This document shows positions 1 through 10,490 of a stretch of DNA of 64,000 nucleotides, in pieces; position 1 is the stretch's first letter, and each line of letters opens with the position of its first letter. The position numbers were made by a program, and so were the translations under genes. Location of the stretch: positions 31,302,731-31,366,730 of the forward strand of contig JARWIR010000010.1 in NCBI GenBank assembly GCA_029959085.1, in the 5' to 3' direction. The notes beneath the pieces are model-generated. The model saw nothing but the letters and a program-made list of their open reading frames with translations. It ran no database searches and had not been told where the DNA came from. The DNA comes from Nemophila menziesii (lineage: Eukaryota > Streptophyta > Magnoliopsida > Boraginales > Hydrophyllaceae).

Positions 1-1063
1 GGAAGAAGTCAGATTGGCGGTATTTAGTATGTCAAGGTCTAAAGCCCTGGGACCTGATGGTTCACGTGGGAATTTTTATCAGGAATTCAAGGATATTCTC
101 AAAGATGATGTTTTCAAGATGGTGGTTAACTTTTTCAATAATAGGTTGCTGGATAAAATTCAATGAATCACTCACTCAAGAATCTGTCTGAGATTTTAGA
201 GTGGTATTATGCATCAAATTCATATATAAATTATCACAAAAATCTTGGCACTAAGACTTCAACCCATCATGGATGATATTATTCTTTGACTCAGTATGGG
301 TTTATTAAAGAAAGATGCATTCAAGATAACATTTTAATTGCTCAAGAAAATTCATATTACCTCAAAACAAAAAGAAAATCAAAGAAAGCATGCGCAGCGG
401 CTAAAATCGATATGGCTAAGGCATACGATCAAGTTAACTGGAATTTCTTAATAAAGATCCTTTAGAGAATGGATTTTTGTGAAAAATGGAGGAATTTGAT
501 TTACAACTACATATTTACAGTTACTTACCAAATCAAAGTCAATGTGGGTAAAAATTAAGAAATTTAAACCGGAACAAGGTATCAGGCGAGGAGACCCTCT
601 ATCACCTCCACTATTCGCAAATATTACTAAATGACTTGTGGGATTGATTAATTATGAATTCCAAGAAGGTAACATCAACGGTATATCCCTTGCACGAAAT
701 GCGCCAAAACTCACACAATTATTATTCACTGACGACGTCGAAATTAAGGATAAATAAATCGAATGTTTAAAAAAATTATATCTAAATATTGCCAAGCCTT
801 GGGGCAAATAATTAATCATAAACAAATCGTCAGTACTATTTAGTAATGGCACATCAAAGAAAACAATAAAAAAGGTATTTGATTATCTTAATATTGAAGG
901 TACGATGTCTTTTAGAAAAAATCTGGCATTTCATTGTCTCTCAAAAGGGAAAAAAGAGAGAATCTTAATTATATTAAGGATATATTAATATCTAAATTGG
1001 CTAGTTGGATTGCCAAACTGGTATTTGATGGGAGAAAAGAGGTTTTAATCAAAATAGTTATGT
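1..1063 (+). pseudogene. LINE A reverse transcriptase, 5' part (broken)
   Basis: Encodes the fingers and palm of an L1-type reverse transcriptase, which copies the element's RNA into DNA at a nicked target. Seen: ALGPDGS at the start, an aspartate motif in MAKAYDQVNW, a RRGDPLSPPLF-like motif and a TDD catalytic pair (F/YxDD box, here LFTDD). The motifs lie in different frames with stops between them, so no long protein is made. The endonuclease half would lie left of the window. The reading is cut at 1063 by a nested LINE. Confidence 0.8.
1051..1063. repeat. Target site duplication, left copy, of nested LINE
   Basis: aaaatagttatgt here matches 1693-1705 (aaaaaagttatgt) at 12 of 13 positions. 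The pair brackets a minus-strand LINE end with a T11 tract, as expected for target-primed reverse transcription. Confidence 0.75.
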
Positions 1064-1692
1064 CTTTTTTTTTTTGTCAAAAGGAAATAGACTAGCATAG
1101 ATGTCTAGTACATTTCGAATATACATTATTGACATATTCACTAAATTCTACTAAAGCACTAGTAGGACAATTAGATAAATATAAATTGAGTCTAATACTC
1201 TTAGCTAGGATATCGGCAATTCCATTATATTTCCTTTGAATGTGGTTGACTTTCCAATCCGGGAATTTTCCTATCCATCTCCATGCCTCCGAAATCATGG
1301 GACAGATTCTCCAGTCAATTCCTCGTCTTCTTTTAATACCTTGAATTTCCTCAAGGTTGTCCGAGTAGAAAGAGCTACTCTTGGCGCCAATGCTTGCCGC
1401 CGATCTCATGGCTAATAACATCGCCCACATTTCACCTTCCAAGCTACTATTTACCCTTGCTCTTTTAGAAATAATATTACTAATTCCACCATCTTTGTTA
1501 ACTGCTATCGACACCATACTAGTCGGTTCCCAGCTTTTTGTATGTGATGCATCGCAAAACCAAACCAAATCCGCCTCATCATCGTATATCGGGTTGCAAT
1601 CATCATCCGCACCAATATTTTCCTTCTTATTATTCTTACCCACATTATCCACTACTTTCCCAAATTATGCAATGTCAAGATTCGAGTTCCTA
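1064..1692 (-). mobile_element. 5'-truncated LINE nested antisense in LINE A
   Basis: On the minus strand this carries an RNase H domain, a short 3' tail and an A11 tract (T11 at 1065-1075 on the + strand). The LINE A reading resumes immediately after the right duplication, so this is a clean secondary insertion of about 630 bp. Truncation at the 5' side (about 1692) is usual for LINEs. Confidence 0.8.
1092..1652 (-). pseudogene. LINE RNase H domain (RVT_3 type), 186 codons
   Basis: C-terminal RNase H-like domain of an L1-type LINE polyprotein, which degrades the RNA strand of the RNA:DNA hybrid. Acidic catalytic residues are seen in order: D in FCDASH, E in LEGEMWAM, D in FYSDN and D in GIADILAKS, so the D-E-D-D set is complete. 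The frame is open across the domain, but the first codon is GTG and an in-frame TAA lies just upstream. This is therefore the tail of a truncated polyprotein, not an independent gene. The open frame suggests it is younger than the host LINE. Confidence 0.8.
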
Positions 1693-1705
1693 AAAAAAGT
1701 TATGT
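1693..1705. repeat. Target site duplication, right copy, of nested LINE
   Basis: Partner of 1051-1063, one mismatch in 13. The LINE A coding sense continues from here. Confidence 0.75.
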
Positions 1706-2705
1706 AAAAAGCTCAGCAGTTTTATAGCCAATTTCTTGTGGAATTTAGGAGTTAAAAAACATTGGGTTTATTGAAAAAAAATCACAAAATCCAAATCAAT
1801 TGGTGGAATTGGATTTAGGGATTTTCAAAAAATGAATCATGCGTTACTTGCTAATCAAGCACGGGGAATCTCACATAATCCCAATTCATTAGTTGCAAAA
1901 GTCCTCAAAGGAATTTAATTTACAAATAACAAATGTTGGATACAAAACTCAAATATAACATTCATGGAGATGGGCGAGCGTCTTTAAAAGGCTTCAATTA
2001 CTAAAATAGTAATGTATTTTGAAAATTGGAAACAGGATCAGGAACAACATTTGGTCTCACCGTTGGATAGAAAAAAGTATTAAATTAGATCAACCTAATA
2101 TTTGAAAAATAAACAAAGTGGTTGAATAATTTAATCATAATATGATGGTATGGAACTAAGATATCCTTTGAGAATTTTGCACTTCTAGAGATATTGCATT
2201 GATCAATAAAATTCCGATCACTTAGTTGTAAAAAGAAAACAAAATGATTTCGGCAAATACAAATGATTGGAAATACTCAAAAAAATCGGGATATCATTGC
2301 CTGGTGCAAAGAGAAATTAAGAAAGATAGCCAGACATCTGCTAATGGAGAGAAAAGTGACATCAAGGTATGGAATTCTATCTGGCATTCAAATGTCTCAG
2401 AAAAAGACAGGAATTTTATCTGGAACATTTATAACTATACTATTCCCTCTAAAGTTAACCTGAAAAAAAAAAGGAAATGCATCTCTTCAGACACATGTGA
2501 ATGGTGTGAAAGTGAATCAGAAACAATCGAACATATCCTCCTTAAATGTCCACTCAGCATGCGTGCTTGGTCCAATTCACAGCTTCAACGCAAAATTGAT
2601 AAAAACATCAGTGGTAGAATGGGAGACTGGATTAATAAAACAATCGAGAATTGTAAAATAAATGGATGGGATAAGATGTTGGTAAAAGCTACTCCATCTG
2701 TCTAA
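1706..2705 (+). pseudogene. LINE A C-terminal region with zf-RVT zinc finger
   Basis: Continuation of LINE A after the nested insertion. A GGIGFRDF-like stretch near 1795 is typical of the region after the RT of plant LINEs. The last 153 codons (2244-2705) are open and contain CEWCESESETIEHILLKC, a Cys/His pattern matching the zinc-binding zf-RVT domain, followed by W-rich sequence. The downstream RNase H is absent. Upstream stops make it a pseudogene. Confidence 0.75.
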
Positions 2706-2812
2706 AGAATAATGTCCACTTAGCTTTTCACATAATATAAGAAACACATTTATTACCTCCTCCATTACTAAAATACTCCTAATAAAGTGTCTTGATATTT
2801 TAAATAATCATT

Positions 2813-3834
2813 GGCTGGTATTGTCAGAACCAATTCTATATACTAAACGTTTATATGGTGTTTTAATAGTTAAACACCCCTTCCGGGTGACCATCTAACT
2901 ACTATTAAGGTAATCCTATACGCATACATTTGCAAGGAAAACAGACAATAAATCAAAGCACATAAAACAAAGAATAAAACATGAATTCAATTTAAATACG
3001 ATGGTATCCCAAATTAGATATATGTAAAACAAGGACTAGGGTTCATACATATATGCTAAATCTCAAGCTAAAAGTAAATTAGTTCATAATAGAAGAAGAA
3101 AAGAAAACAATTACAAATTTGAAGGCTTGTGAAGACATGATATAGTGTTCAGCTCCTTCAAGACTTTTCTTCTCTTGATATAAGCTTCTTCTTGGTTTAA
3201 GGATTCGCCAAGGATGTGTTTCTTCTGATTAAAGGTTGTATTTATAGGGTATAGGAAGAGCTAATTCGTTTTCTTGGAGTGGAAGACAAGTAACTTGGAC
3301 TCCTAGTCCAACTCAAATTCGTAACCCTAAAATATAGAAAAGGTAATAATCTGCGGATGTTTTGTTTTGGCCGTAACTTCTTTGTTTCAACTCCTATTGA
3401 CGCGTTCCATATGTCGAAACCGATCGTCTCGGAAAGCTCTATAACTTTGATTTATACCATTCTTTCCAAATTCATAGCTAATCTTGAGTTATGATCACTT
3501 TACTGGACGTGGCTAGTGAAATTCAGATTTATTTGACAACTTTATCTTTCCATACTTATCCTTTCTTTCCTTTATCTCCAATTTCCATGCATATCTTCTT
3601 TCCTTTATCTCTTATAATTGATTTGACATCGAATTAATTGCTATCTATATCTTCAAAGCTTCACACTAAATAAACAAGTTAAACCCAATATGCTCTAAAA
3701 ATAATAGATAATTAAATCAAGACCAGAAATAGGAAAGTGTAGTAAATCATGGGAAAATCGACATATAAACTAATAAATACACCTAAAATGATGTCTCCAA
3801 GATAGATTAATTCATCACAAATAGGGAGACATCA
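2813..3834 (-). repeat. Element 1 3' LTR, truncated
   Basis: Matches the right LTR from its U3 start (TGATGTCTCCC on the minus strand, ending at 3834) to the block ggctggtattgtcag. The last 540 bp or so (R/U5 side) are missing. It includes a TATA-like CCTATAAATACA at about 3237-3248 on the minus strand. Confidence 0.85.
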
Positions 3835-3849
3835 ATACCCCCAACTCAA
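3835..3849 (-). other. Polypurine tract of element 1
   Basis: The minus strand reads TTTGAGTTGGGGGTAT directly against the LTR start TGATGTC. This is the plus-strand DNA primer used in reverse transcription. The same tract is seen at 36023-36037 (mutated) and 55941-55956. Confidence 0.8.
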
Positions 3850-5236
3850 AGTTGTATCGTCCCAATACAATAAAGATAAAGAACAATATGGTAGTCAAAT
3901 AATAAACAGAGAAGAAGAAGTAGGAGGAGAAGCAGAATATAACACAATGAATGATCCTAGAGCAAAATATAAAAAAATTCTCATATAGTAATGCTAAAGA
4001 AATAATGTACACATATGCGCAATATACATATAATCAACAATCCATAAATTCAAGTCCAGATTAATTTTTGCAATGCTAGAAGGAGAGGTCTCAACTCAGT
4101 TCATGTTAATGGCTATAGATTGTTCATAGGTCCTAATATAGAATCCAATGGTCCACTCACCTATAACCCAATAGCTTCATTGTTTCTTCACCAAGCAGCT
4201 AGAAATCCTAAGGTCTTTATGGTTATAACTTGGCTTAGGGACGGTGTGGTATATTTGGATAATGAAAAGTGAGTTTTTGGCTCTCTCCTCACATTCCATC
4301 AACGAATTGCCCTAGAGCTTGAGTTTTTACTTGAAGATGTTCTCACTCAACCCAATTTTTGATGCCTTTTATTTGCGTCCCCAATAACCCAAATAAAAAC
4401 CTTTTTCATGATGATATACAAATTCCAATTTGCCGGTCCAAATATATTTTCTTTTCATATCAATTTTTTCTTTTGTATAGTTATGATTTTCTTTTTGATG
4501 TTGAGATATCATGCTATTTTTTCATAATTTTTTCTTTTCAATTCATGTTTTTCAGCCTTTTTCGTTTACTATAACCCCGACAAAGGGTTACAATAATAAC
4601 TTTTTCATCATCAATAATATCACAATTACAGTTTCCCAAACCCAATGTTCCCTAATGATGAAACCCACCACCCCAAAGCTCTAAAAATGACTTGTCTCAG
4701 GTTTTGCGATTCGAGTGCGGGTCATATGGATAAGTCTTATAAACTAAGGGGTATGGCTTATAATGTGGTTAAATAAAAAGGCTTTAGAAAGGCTCAGAGG
4801 GGCTAAGACAAATAAATAATAATATAATAAAATAAAAGGGTGAGAAAGCTAAAAAGGCTTCAAGTGGCTTCAATATGAAAGAACTGCCTTATTCATTTTT
4901 CTAACTACCAGATTTTGTTACTTTTTCACTACTAGTTCATAGATAAGCGGGGTTTGAACTAATTTCAAACCTCACGTTCTACACACCAAATAACTCTCCC
5001 TAAGTTTCAACATGACTGCTTAGCATTGCTTATTAACTTTTCTACCTTTTTTTTCTTGTTTTCATACATGCATACTAAACATATTTGTGACACCTTTCAA
5101 AAACATACTACTTACTATCATTAACTAATTAAATCATTCTCAAATAGGTACATTCAATATATTCTATGCCAATTCAAACCTAAAAATTTAAAATTTTATG
5201 CAAAAACAAAAAGAAATATGAGGAAAACGAATCCCC

Positions 5237-5273
5237 ACCCCCAACTCAAAAGTGAGTCGTGTCCCCACGACTC
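5237..5273 (-). promoter_or_regulatory. Conserved hairpin next to a second polypurine tract
   Basis: GAGTCGTG-TCCC-CACGACTC (5254-5273) is a perfect 8-bp stem with a 4-nt loop. On the minus strand it is followed by TTTTGAGTTGGGGGT (5237-5251), a near copy of the real tract at the LTR. The arrangement recurs at 37427, 46842, 58783 and 61886. Its function is unknown; it could be an internal plus-strand primer or an RNA structure. Confidence 0.6.
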
Positions 5274-5383
5274 GAAAAAGACTCAATAAAGAAATAAAAT
5301 TTAAAATTAAACTAAACTAAACTACCTAATGCATACAAGCAATTAAGGAGAATAATTAGAACGGGGTATCTGGCCATAAAGAT

Positions 5384-5828
5384 CTAGCAAGTCATCCTCC
5401 GAAAAGAAGAATAATTATCAATATCCAAGTCTTCTGTTACTTCGTCTAATACCTGATTAATCATTGAAATTTCCTCCCAGCAGGTGTTGAATTGTCTTTT
5501 TAGATCACCAATTTCTTCCATCAATTGAACTGTCCATGCTGGTGGTGTGGATATAAATATCTGAATTTTAATTATGATTTGTAGAAGAACCTTGATCTTG
5601 GATTGTTGTCTTTTCTTTAGGACTTGGTGGTACACTCATTCTAGTTGTTAATTTCCTTTGTAGTAGTTGTGTTGGTGCCTCTGTATTTGGCTTATTTTCA
5701 ATAGGCTCATCACGGTTAATGGCCTTTTCTCTTGTGGCTCCAGGAAAATTCTTGTTCTTCCCTAAGATTGAACACTCCCTCTTATAATCCATAACATCCG
5801 TTTTGTTTGTCATCTTCGAATAACCCAT
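5384..5828 (-). pseudogene. Short broken ORFs in the env-like position
   Basis: Two overlapping minus-strand frames (5568-5828 and 5384-5635) lie between integrase and the polypurine tract, where Athila elements may carry an env-like gene. The upstream piece is lysine- and proline-rich. The downstream piece is acidic and has a short heptad-like stretch. I see no signal peptide or transmembrane segment, and I do not recognise a family. They may be remnants of one frame broken by a frameshift near 5600. Confidence 0.35.
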
Positions 5829-6189
5829 AACTCAAGCTATACCAAGGATAGAATAAAGTGAAGAAAGATTGGCGTAGCTTGAGTTTCTTGCTTGGATGAA
5901 TTGTTATTAATGGTAGAAGAAGGTTTATGTGATTGTTCTTGGAAGAATTCTTGATAGCTTGATAATCTATGATGGTGTTTTATGGTGTAGTGTGATGAAT
6001 TTGATAAAGAATATGTATTTATGGAGGATGGAGGAAAGATTTCTTGTTGTTGTTATTGTGTTTGTTGTGGAGGTTTAATCAAGCTTCAAGGTGTTTTTAT
6101 AAGGTTTGGGTCTGGAAAATTCGTGTTGGAGAGGATAGGTTATGATTTGGTATGGTAATAAGTTAATATGGTAACAATCTCTTCACAAA

Positions 6190-6515
6190 CCGCCTCCTTG
6201 CGGTGCACCAGACATATGGTGCAGTACACCGCACCTGAACGCTGACCAAAACCATGGGCACAAATACTTTCTACGGTTTTTGGTGGTACTTCCAGGAAAT
6301 TAACCGTGTTCGAAAACCGTGGCCACGGTTTTCTCCATGAAGTGCACCGGACATACCTTGCGGTACACCAGACCCATGTTGGAAAAAAACCGTAGGCGCA
6401 GATTCTCGACATGGTTTTTCATCTCGTGTCTCATCATTTTACCATGGCAAAAACCGTGGTCAGGGTTTTGACCTGCGGTGCACCGCATATATGGTGCGGT
6501 ATACGACACCTAGCT
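6190..6515. repeat. Tandem repeat of about 138 bp with GGTGCACC/GGTATACC palindromes
   Basis: Three diverged copies start near 6198, 6340 and 6476. Each has a pair of GGTRYACC-like sites about 20 bp apart, with catatgg between them in two copies, followed by a stretch ending in cggttttt or similar. It lies just beyond the end of pol. A comparable cluster sits in the same place in element 3 (45591-45830). Confidence 0.6.
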
Positions 6516-6725
6516 GCTGGTTAGCACAAATTTTCCATCTTTTCGACCCCAAACTCAATTTCCTGCACATGTAACACACTACCTTTCTCTCCTATTAGCT
6601 TGTAAATACATTAATAATATACACTATACACTACAAACATAAAACTAACTAGAAAGCAATTAAAGCAGTGGTGTCTCCCAAGAGCACTTTTGTTTAACGT
6701 CTTTGAGTTAGACGTGTACCTTGGG

Positions 6726-8017
6726 CTAAGCGTGTTCTTCGAGAAGGATTGTCTCTTCTCGACCAAAATCCTCACTATCATGGTATAACTTCAAGCGCTG
6801 ACCATTCACCATGAATATCCTTTGCTCGGTTGGACGTTCAATTTCGATCGCTCCATGAGGTGTGACTTTTGTAACAATATAAGGTCCTCCCCAACGGGAT
6901 TTTAGCTTACCCGGGTAGTTAAAGAATCTAAAGTTGTATAGTAAAAACTTTTGTTCTCTCTCGAACCTCTTTGGACGAATTCGTTTGTCATGCCATCTCT
7001 TTGTTTTCTCTTTATAGAGACGTGAATCGTCATAATCATGGAAACGAAATTTATCCAACTCATTTAACTGCATCATCCTTTGTTTCCCGGTGAAGTCCGA
7101 ACTTAGATTCAGAGTTTTAATAGCCCAGAAGGCTCGGGATTCAATCTCAATAGGAAGATGACATGCTTTGCCGTAGACCATGCGATAAGGAGATGCCCCA
7201 ACTGGTGTTTTAAATATTGTTTCGTAAGCCTAGATATCATCATCTAGTTTTAATAACCAGTCCTTCCTCATTTTGTTCACGGTCTTCTCAAGAATAGATT
7301 TGATTTGTCGGTTAGAAAATTCAGCTTGACCGTTAGTTTGGGGACGATAACCGGTTGAAGTGTTGTGTCTCACCCCCAACTTACGAAGGGAAGCTTTCAA
7401 CTGAAAATTTATGAAGTGGGTACCTTTATCACAGATAAGAACACGTGGCGTTCCATGTCTTGAAAAGATATGTGACTTCAGGAATGATATAACTGTTTTA
7501 GCATCATTCTTTGGTGTTGCCATTGCTTCTACCCACTTGGATACATAATCTACCTCTAGCAAAATATAAAGATTACCATGATAAGTTATGAAAGATCCCA
7601 TGAAATCTATTCCCAATACATCAAAGATTTCGACATCTAAGATCTTATTGAGCAATATCTCGTCTCTTTTGATATATTACCAGTGAACTGGCATCTTTGA
7701 CATGTCTAAACGAATTGATGACAATCTTTGTGTTGGGTAGGCCAATAGAAACTGGATTGAAGAATTTTAGCTGCGGTTCTATCGCCTTTGAAATGACCAG
7801 CATATGGTGAGCCATGACAGTTTGCCATGATCTTAGTAATTTTGCCATCATGGACGCATCTTTTGATAACTTGATCACTACAAACCTTGAAGAGGTAGGG
7901 CTTATCCCAAAAGAATTGTTTGGCTCGATGACTTAACCTTTGTCTTTGTTGTGGATTGAAGTCTGTAAGGAAAACACCACTCACGAGAAGGTTAACTATA
8001 TCTGCATACCAAGGCAC
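6726..8017 (-). pseudogene. Gypsy integrase (broken)
   Basis: Integrase joins the retrotransposon cDNA to host DNA. Minus strand in order: an HHCC zinc region (HGSPYAGH ... CQRC), core aspartates in [10 protein letters not shown] and LICDKGTHF, a glutamate in [14 protein letters not shown], then MVYGKACHLP and a C-terminal GPYIV (GPY/F) module. No chromodomain follows, consistent with Athila/Tat rather than a chromovirus. The reading crosses four frames (7706-8017, 7645-7878, 7230-7655, 6726-7181), with a TAG separating the core from MVYGKAC. It ends 5' of the conserved sequence cgttaaacaaaagtgc (reverse complement at 6685-6700). Confidence 0.85.
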
Positions 8018-8049
8018 AAACGCATCGTTAATAGTAAAAAGTGTTCATC

Positions 8050-9330
8050 AGGGAATACTTCTTTGACCAATAATGGTCCTTTGTTGACATCAGATCCTTC
8101 GAGCATGGATAAATGATCAGCTACTTGATTCTCTCATCCCTTTCGGTCTCGAATATCTATGTCAAATTCTTGTAACAGCAATATCCATCTGATAAGACGC
8201 GGCTTAGCGTCCTTTTTCTCCATAAGGTGCTTGATTGCTGAATTATCCGTGTATACAATAGTTTTCATACCAACAAGATAGGAACGAAATTTATCGAAAG
8301 CATATATCACGGCTAACATCTCTTTCTCAGTTACTCTATAATTCATTTGGGCAATGTTAATGGTCTTACTTGCATAATAAATCATGTGGAATATCTTTTC
8401 TTTCCTCTGCCCCAACACAACACTCATTGCGTGATCACTTGCATCGCACATAAGTTCAAACAAAGTGTTCCAATATGGAGGTATAACAATCGCTGTGGAG
8501 ATGAGCTTCTCTTTGATCGTTTCAAACGCCTGAAGACAATCTTCATTAAAATTAAAAGGAGTATCCTTTTCAAGTAAAGAACAAAGCGGTTCGGCGATCT
8601 TGGAGAAATCTTTAATAAATCTTTGTAAAGTCCTGCGTGACCAGAGAAACTTCTCACTCATTTGGCAGAAACTGGAGGTGGTAAGGTTTTTATAACTTCT
8701 ATTTTAGCACGATCATCCTCCATTCCCGCCTTCGAAACTTTATGTCCCAAGACAATCCCTTCTTGAACCATAAAGTGGCATTTTCCCAATTAAGCACAAG
8801 ATCTGTTTCTTTACATCTTACAAGGACTTTTTCAAGATTGTTTAGGCAATCATCAAAACTATCGCCAAAAACCGATATCATCCATAAAGACCTCCAAGTA
8901 TTTATCAATCATGTCCCAAAATATAGCCATCATACACCTCTGGAACGTGGCAGGTGCATTGCATAAACCAAAAGGCATTCTTCTATAAGCAAAAGTACCA
9001 AACGGACAAGTAAAAGTTATTTTGTGTTTTTCAAGAGGATCTACACAAATATGATTATAGCCTGAATATCCGTCCAGAAAAACGATAATACTCTTTCCCT
9101 GCGAGTTTGTCTAGCATCTGACCAATGAATGGTAGAGGGAAGTGATCTTTCTTTGTAACCTTGTTGAGTCTTCGACAATCCATGCATACTCTCCACCCCA
9201 CAACTGTTCTTGATGGAATGGCTTCGCGTTGATCATTGAGGACGGTAGTGAAACCTCCTTTCTTTGGAGCACATTGCACTGGATTGACCCAATCACTGCT
9301 TGCAATTGATAGATAATACCTGCATCTTAT
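8050..9330 (-). pseudogene. Gypsy reverse transcriptase-RNase H (broken)
   Basis: Minus strand: RT motifs NPVQCAPKKGG, WRVCMDCRRLNKVTKKDHFPLPFI (9055-9305), catalytic FMDDISVFG near 8870, then the RT connection [15 protein letters not shown] and an RNase H starting [10 protein letters not shown], with an E in VTEKEMLAV and a D in VYTDNSAI (8134-8661). It makes cDNA and removes template RNA. Stops and frameshifts separate at least three segments, and the fingers-to-palm interval (8910-9050) is heavily damaged. Confidence 0.85.
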
Positions 9331-9729
9331 AACTTGATTACCTCCTTCCTTACCACCTCTTTCATAGCTGGCATGAGCCCCTCTATAGATCGCCCACCTT
9401 CTTTCTCAAGAATGATCTTATGTTTACAAACGGACGGATTGATTCCCTTGATATCGGCAATAGTCCACCCAATTTCTTCTTTTTTATCACGAAGCACACA
9501 TAGTAGATTCTCTTCTTGAGGATGAAAGGGTAGCAGAAATAATAACAGGTAAAGTTTTGTTCATACCTAAGTAAGCATAGCGCAGATGGTCTTGAAGTGG
9601 GTTTTCTTCAAGAACGGGTGTACATATTATAGATAGTTTCTTCATTGGTTCAATGTCTCCTGATTCTCAAAGTTGTTCTTGTATGTTTGATCCTAATGAT
9701 GCAACTTCGTTAGTGGTATCATCGTATAT

Positions 9730-10480
9730 TTATGGTGATTCAAGTGCCAAGGCTTCTTCTAGATTGTCATCACAGTTTGATTCATTAAAGACTTCTTGTG
9801 TAAGTTTGCCGATGACATCTATTTTTAAGCATTCGTCTTTCGAATCTGGGTATTTCATAGCCTTGAACACATTGAACCGTACCTGTTCGTCATCTTGAAC
9901 TATAACATCTTCAATTTTACATACTGGTTGGGAGAGGGAGCGATCCTCCATTTGTAATACCACTGAAGTGGGTATTACCTCTCCTATGTTGAGCTTTTCG
10001 AACAGGGACTTTGGCATGAGATTGATACTCGCGCCTAGATCACATAACGCTCTCCCAGTCCAACTTTCTCCAATAGCAATGGGAAACGTAAAACTTTTGC
10101 GATCTTGTAGCTTCGATGATAACGTGCCTTGAAAAATAGCACTACACTCCTCTGGTAATCCAATCGTCTCCCCAGATTCTAAACTTCGTTTGTTTGAAAG
10201 AATGTCTTTCATGAACTTTAGGTACTTCGGCATTCTTTTTAGAGCGTCAAAAAACGGCATAGCAATATCTAGATTGCGCGCCATGTCAAGGAACTTCTTG
10301 AATTCTTTTTCATTGTTCTTCTTTTTGACACGTGACAGGTATGGTGGAGGAGGACGTGTATTAGTTTCCACTGAGCTTTTCTTCTTTTCTGGTGTCTTTT
10401 CTGGGACACTCTTTGGTCAACTACCTCTTCGACCTTGTCTTCTACTATTTCAACCATTTTATTAGGAATAGAGGTTGATT
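9730..10480 (-). pseudogene. Gypsy retropepsin (aspartic protease), internally deleted
   Basis: An open frame of 213 codons (9730-10371). The active-site motif LCDLGASINLMPKSLF is near residues 109-124 (D-x-GAS, as in plant Gypsy proteases). After PVCKIEDVIVQ the reading jumps straight to DDEQVRFNVFKAMK. The second half of the fold, with the ILGRPFLAT motif that element 3 retains, is missing, so the enzyme could not be functional. The upstream frame is linked to gag by a lysine-rich spacer with stops. Confidence 0.75.
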
Positions 10481-10490
10481 CTGATTCTAC

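Larger units (their letters stand above)
1..2811 (+). mobile_element. Decayed L1-type LINE (LINE A)
   Basis: Non-LTR retrotransposon remnant entering from the left edge. In order it shows reverse transcriptase motifs (ALGPDG near 45, CIQDN near 312, MAKAYDQVNW near 412, a GIRRGDPLSPPLF-like stretch near 580 and an LFTDD catalytic box near 725), then an interruption by an antisense LINE, then a GGIGFRDF-like stretch near 1795 and a zf-RVT zinc-finger region near 2470-2590. Many stops and frameshifts. The RNase H end is missing because an Athila LTR abuts it at about 2812. Inactive relic. Confidence 0.85.
3850..6700 (-). other. Athila-family 3' region between integrase and polypurine tract
   Basis: About 2.9 kb with no intact gene. 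Blocks recur in the same order in all other Athila-family copies here: a gcaatgctagaagg block, tggctctctcctcac, an acaaagggttacaat block, gattcgagtgcgggtcatatgg, cttattcatttttctaactacc, and a hairpin plus second polypurine tract. In Athila elements this interval can hold an env-like ORF; only short broken frames remain (see 5384-5828). Confidence 0.7.

Noticed and set aside
6140..6509. Minus frames with Arg-Cys-Thr repeats
   Set aside because: Products of the 138-bp palindromic repeat, outside any conserved domain.
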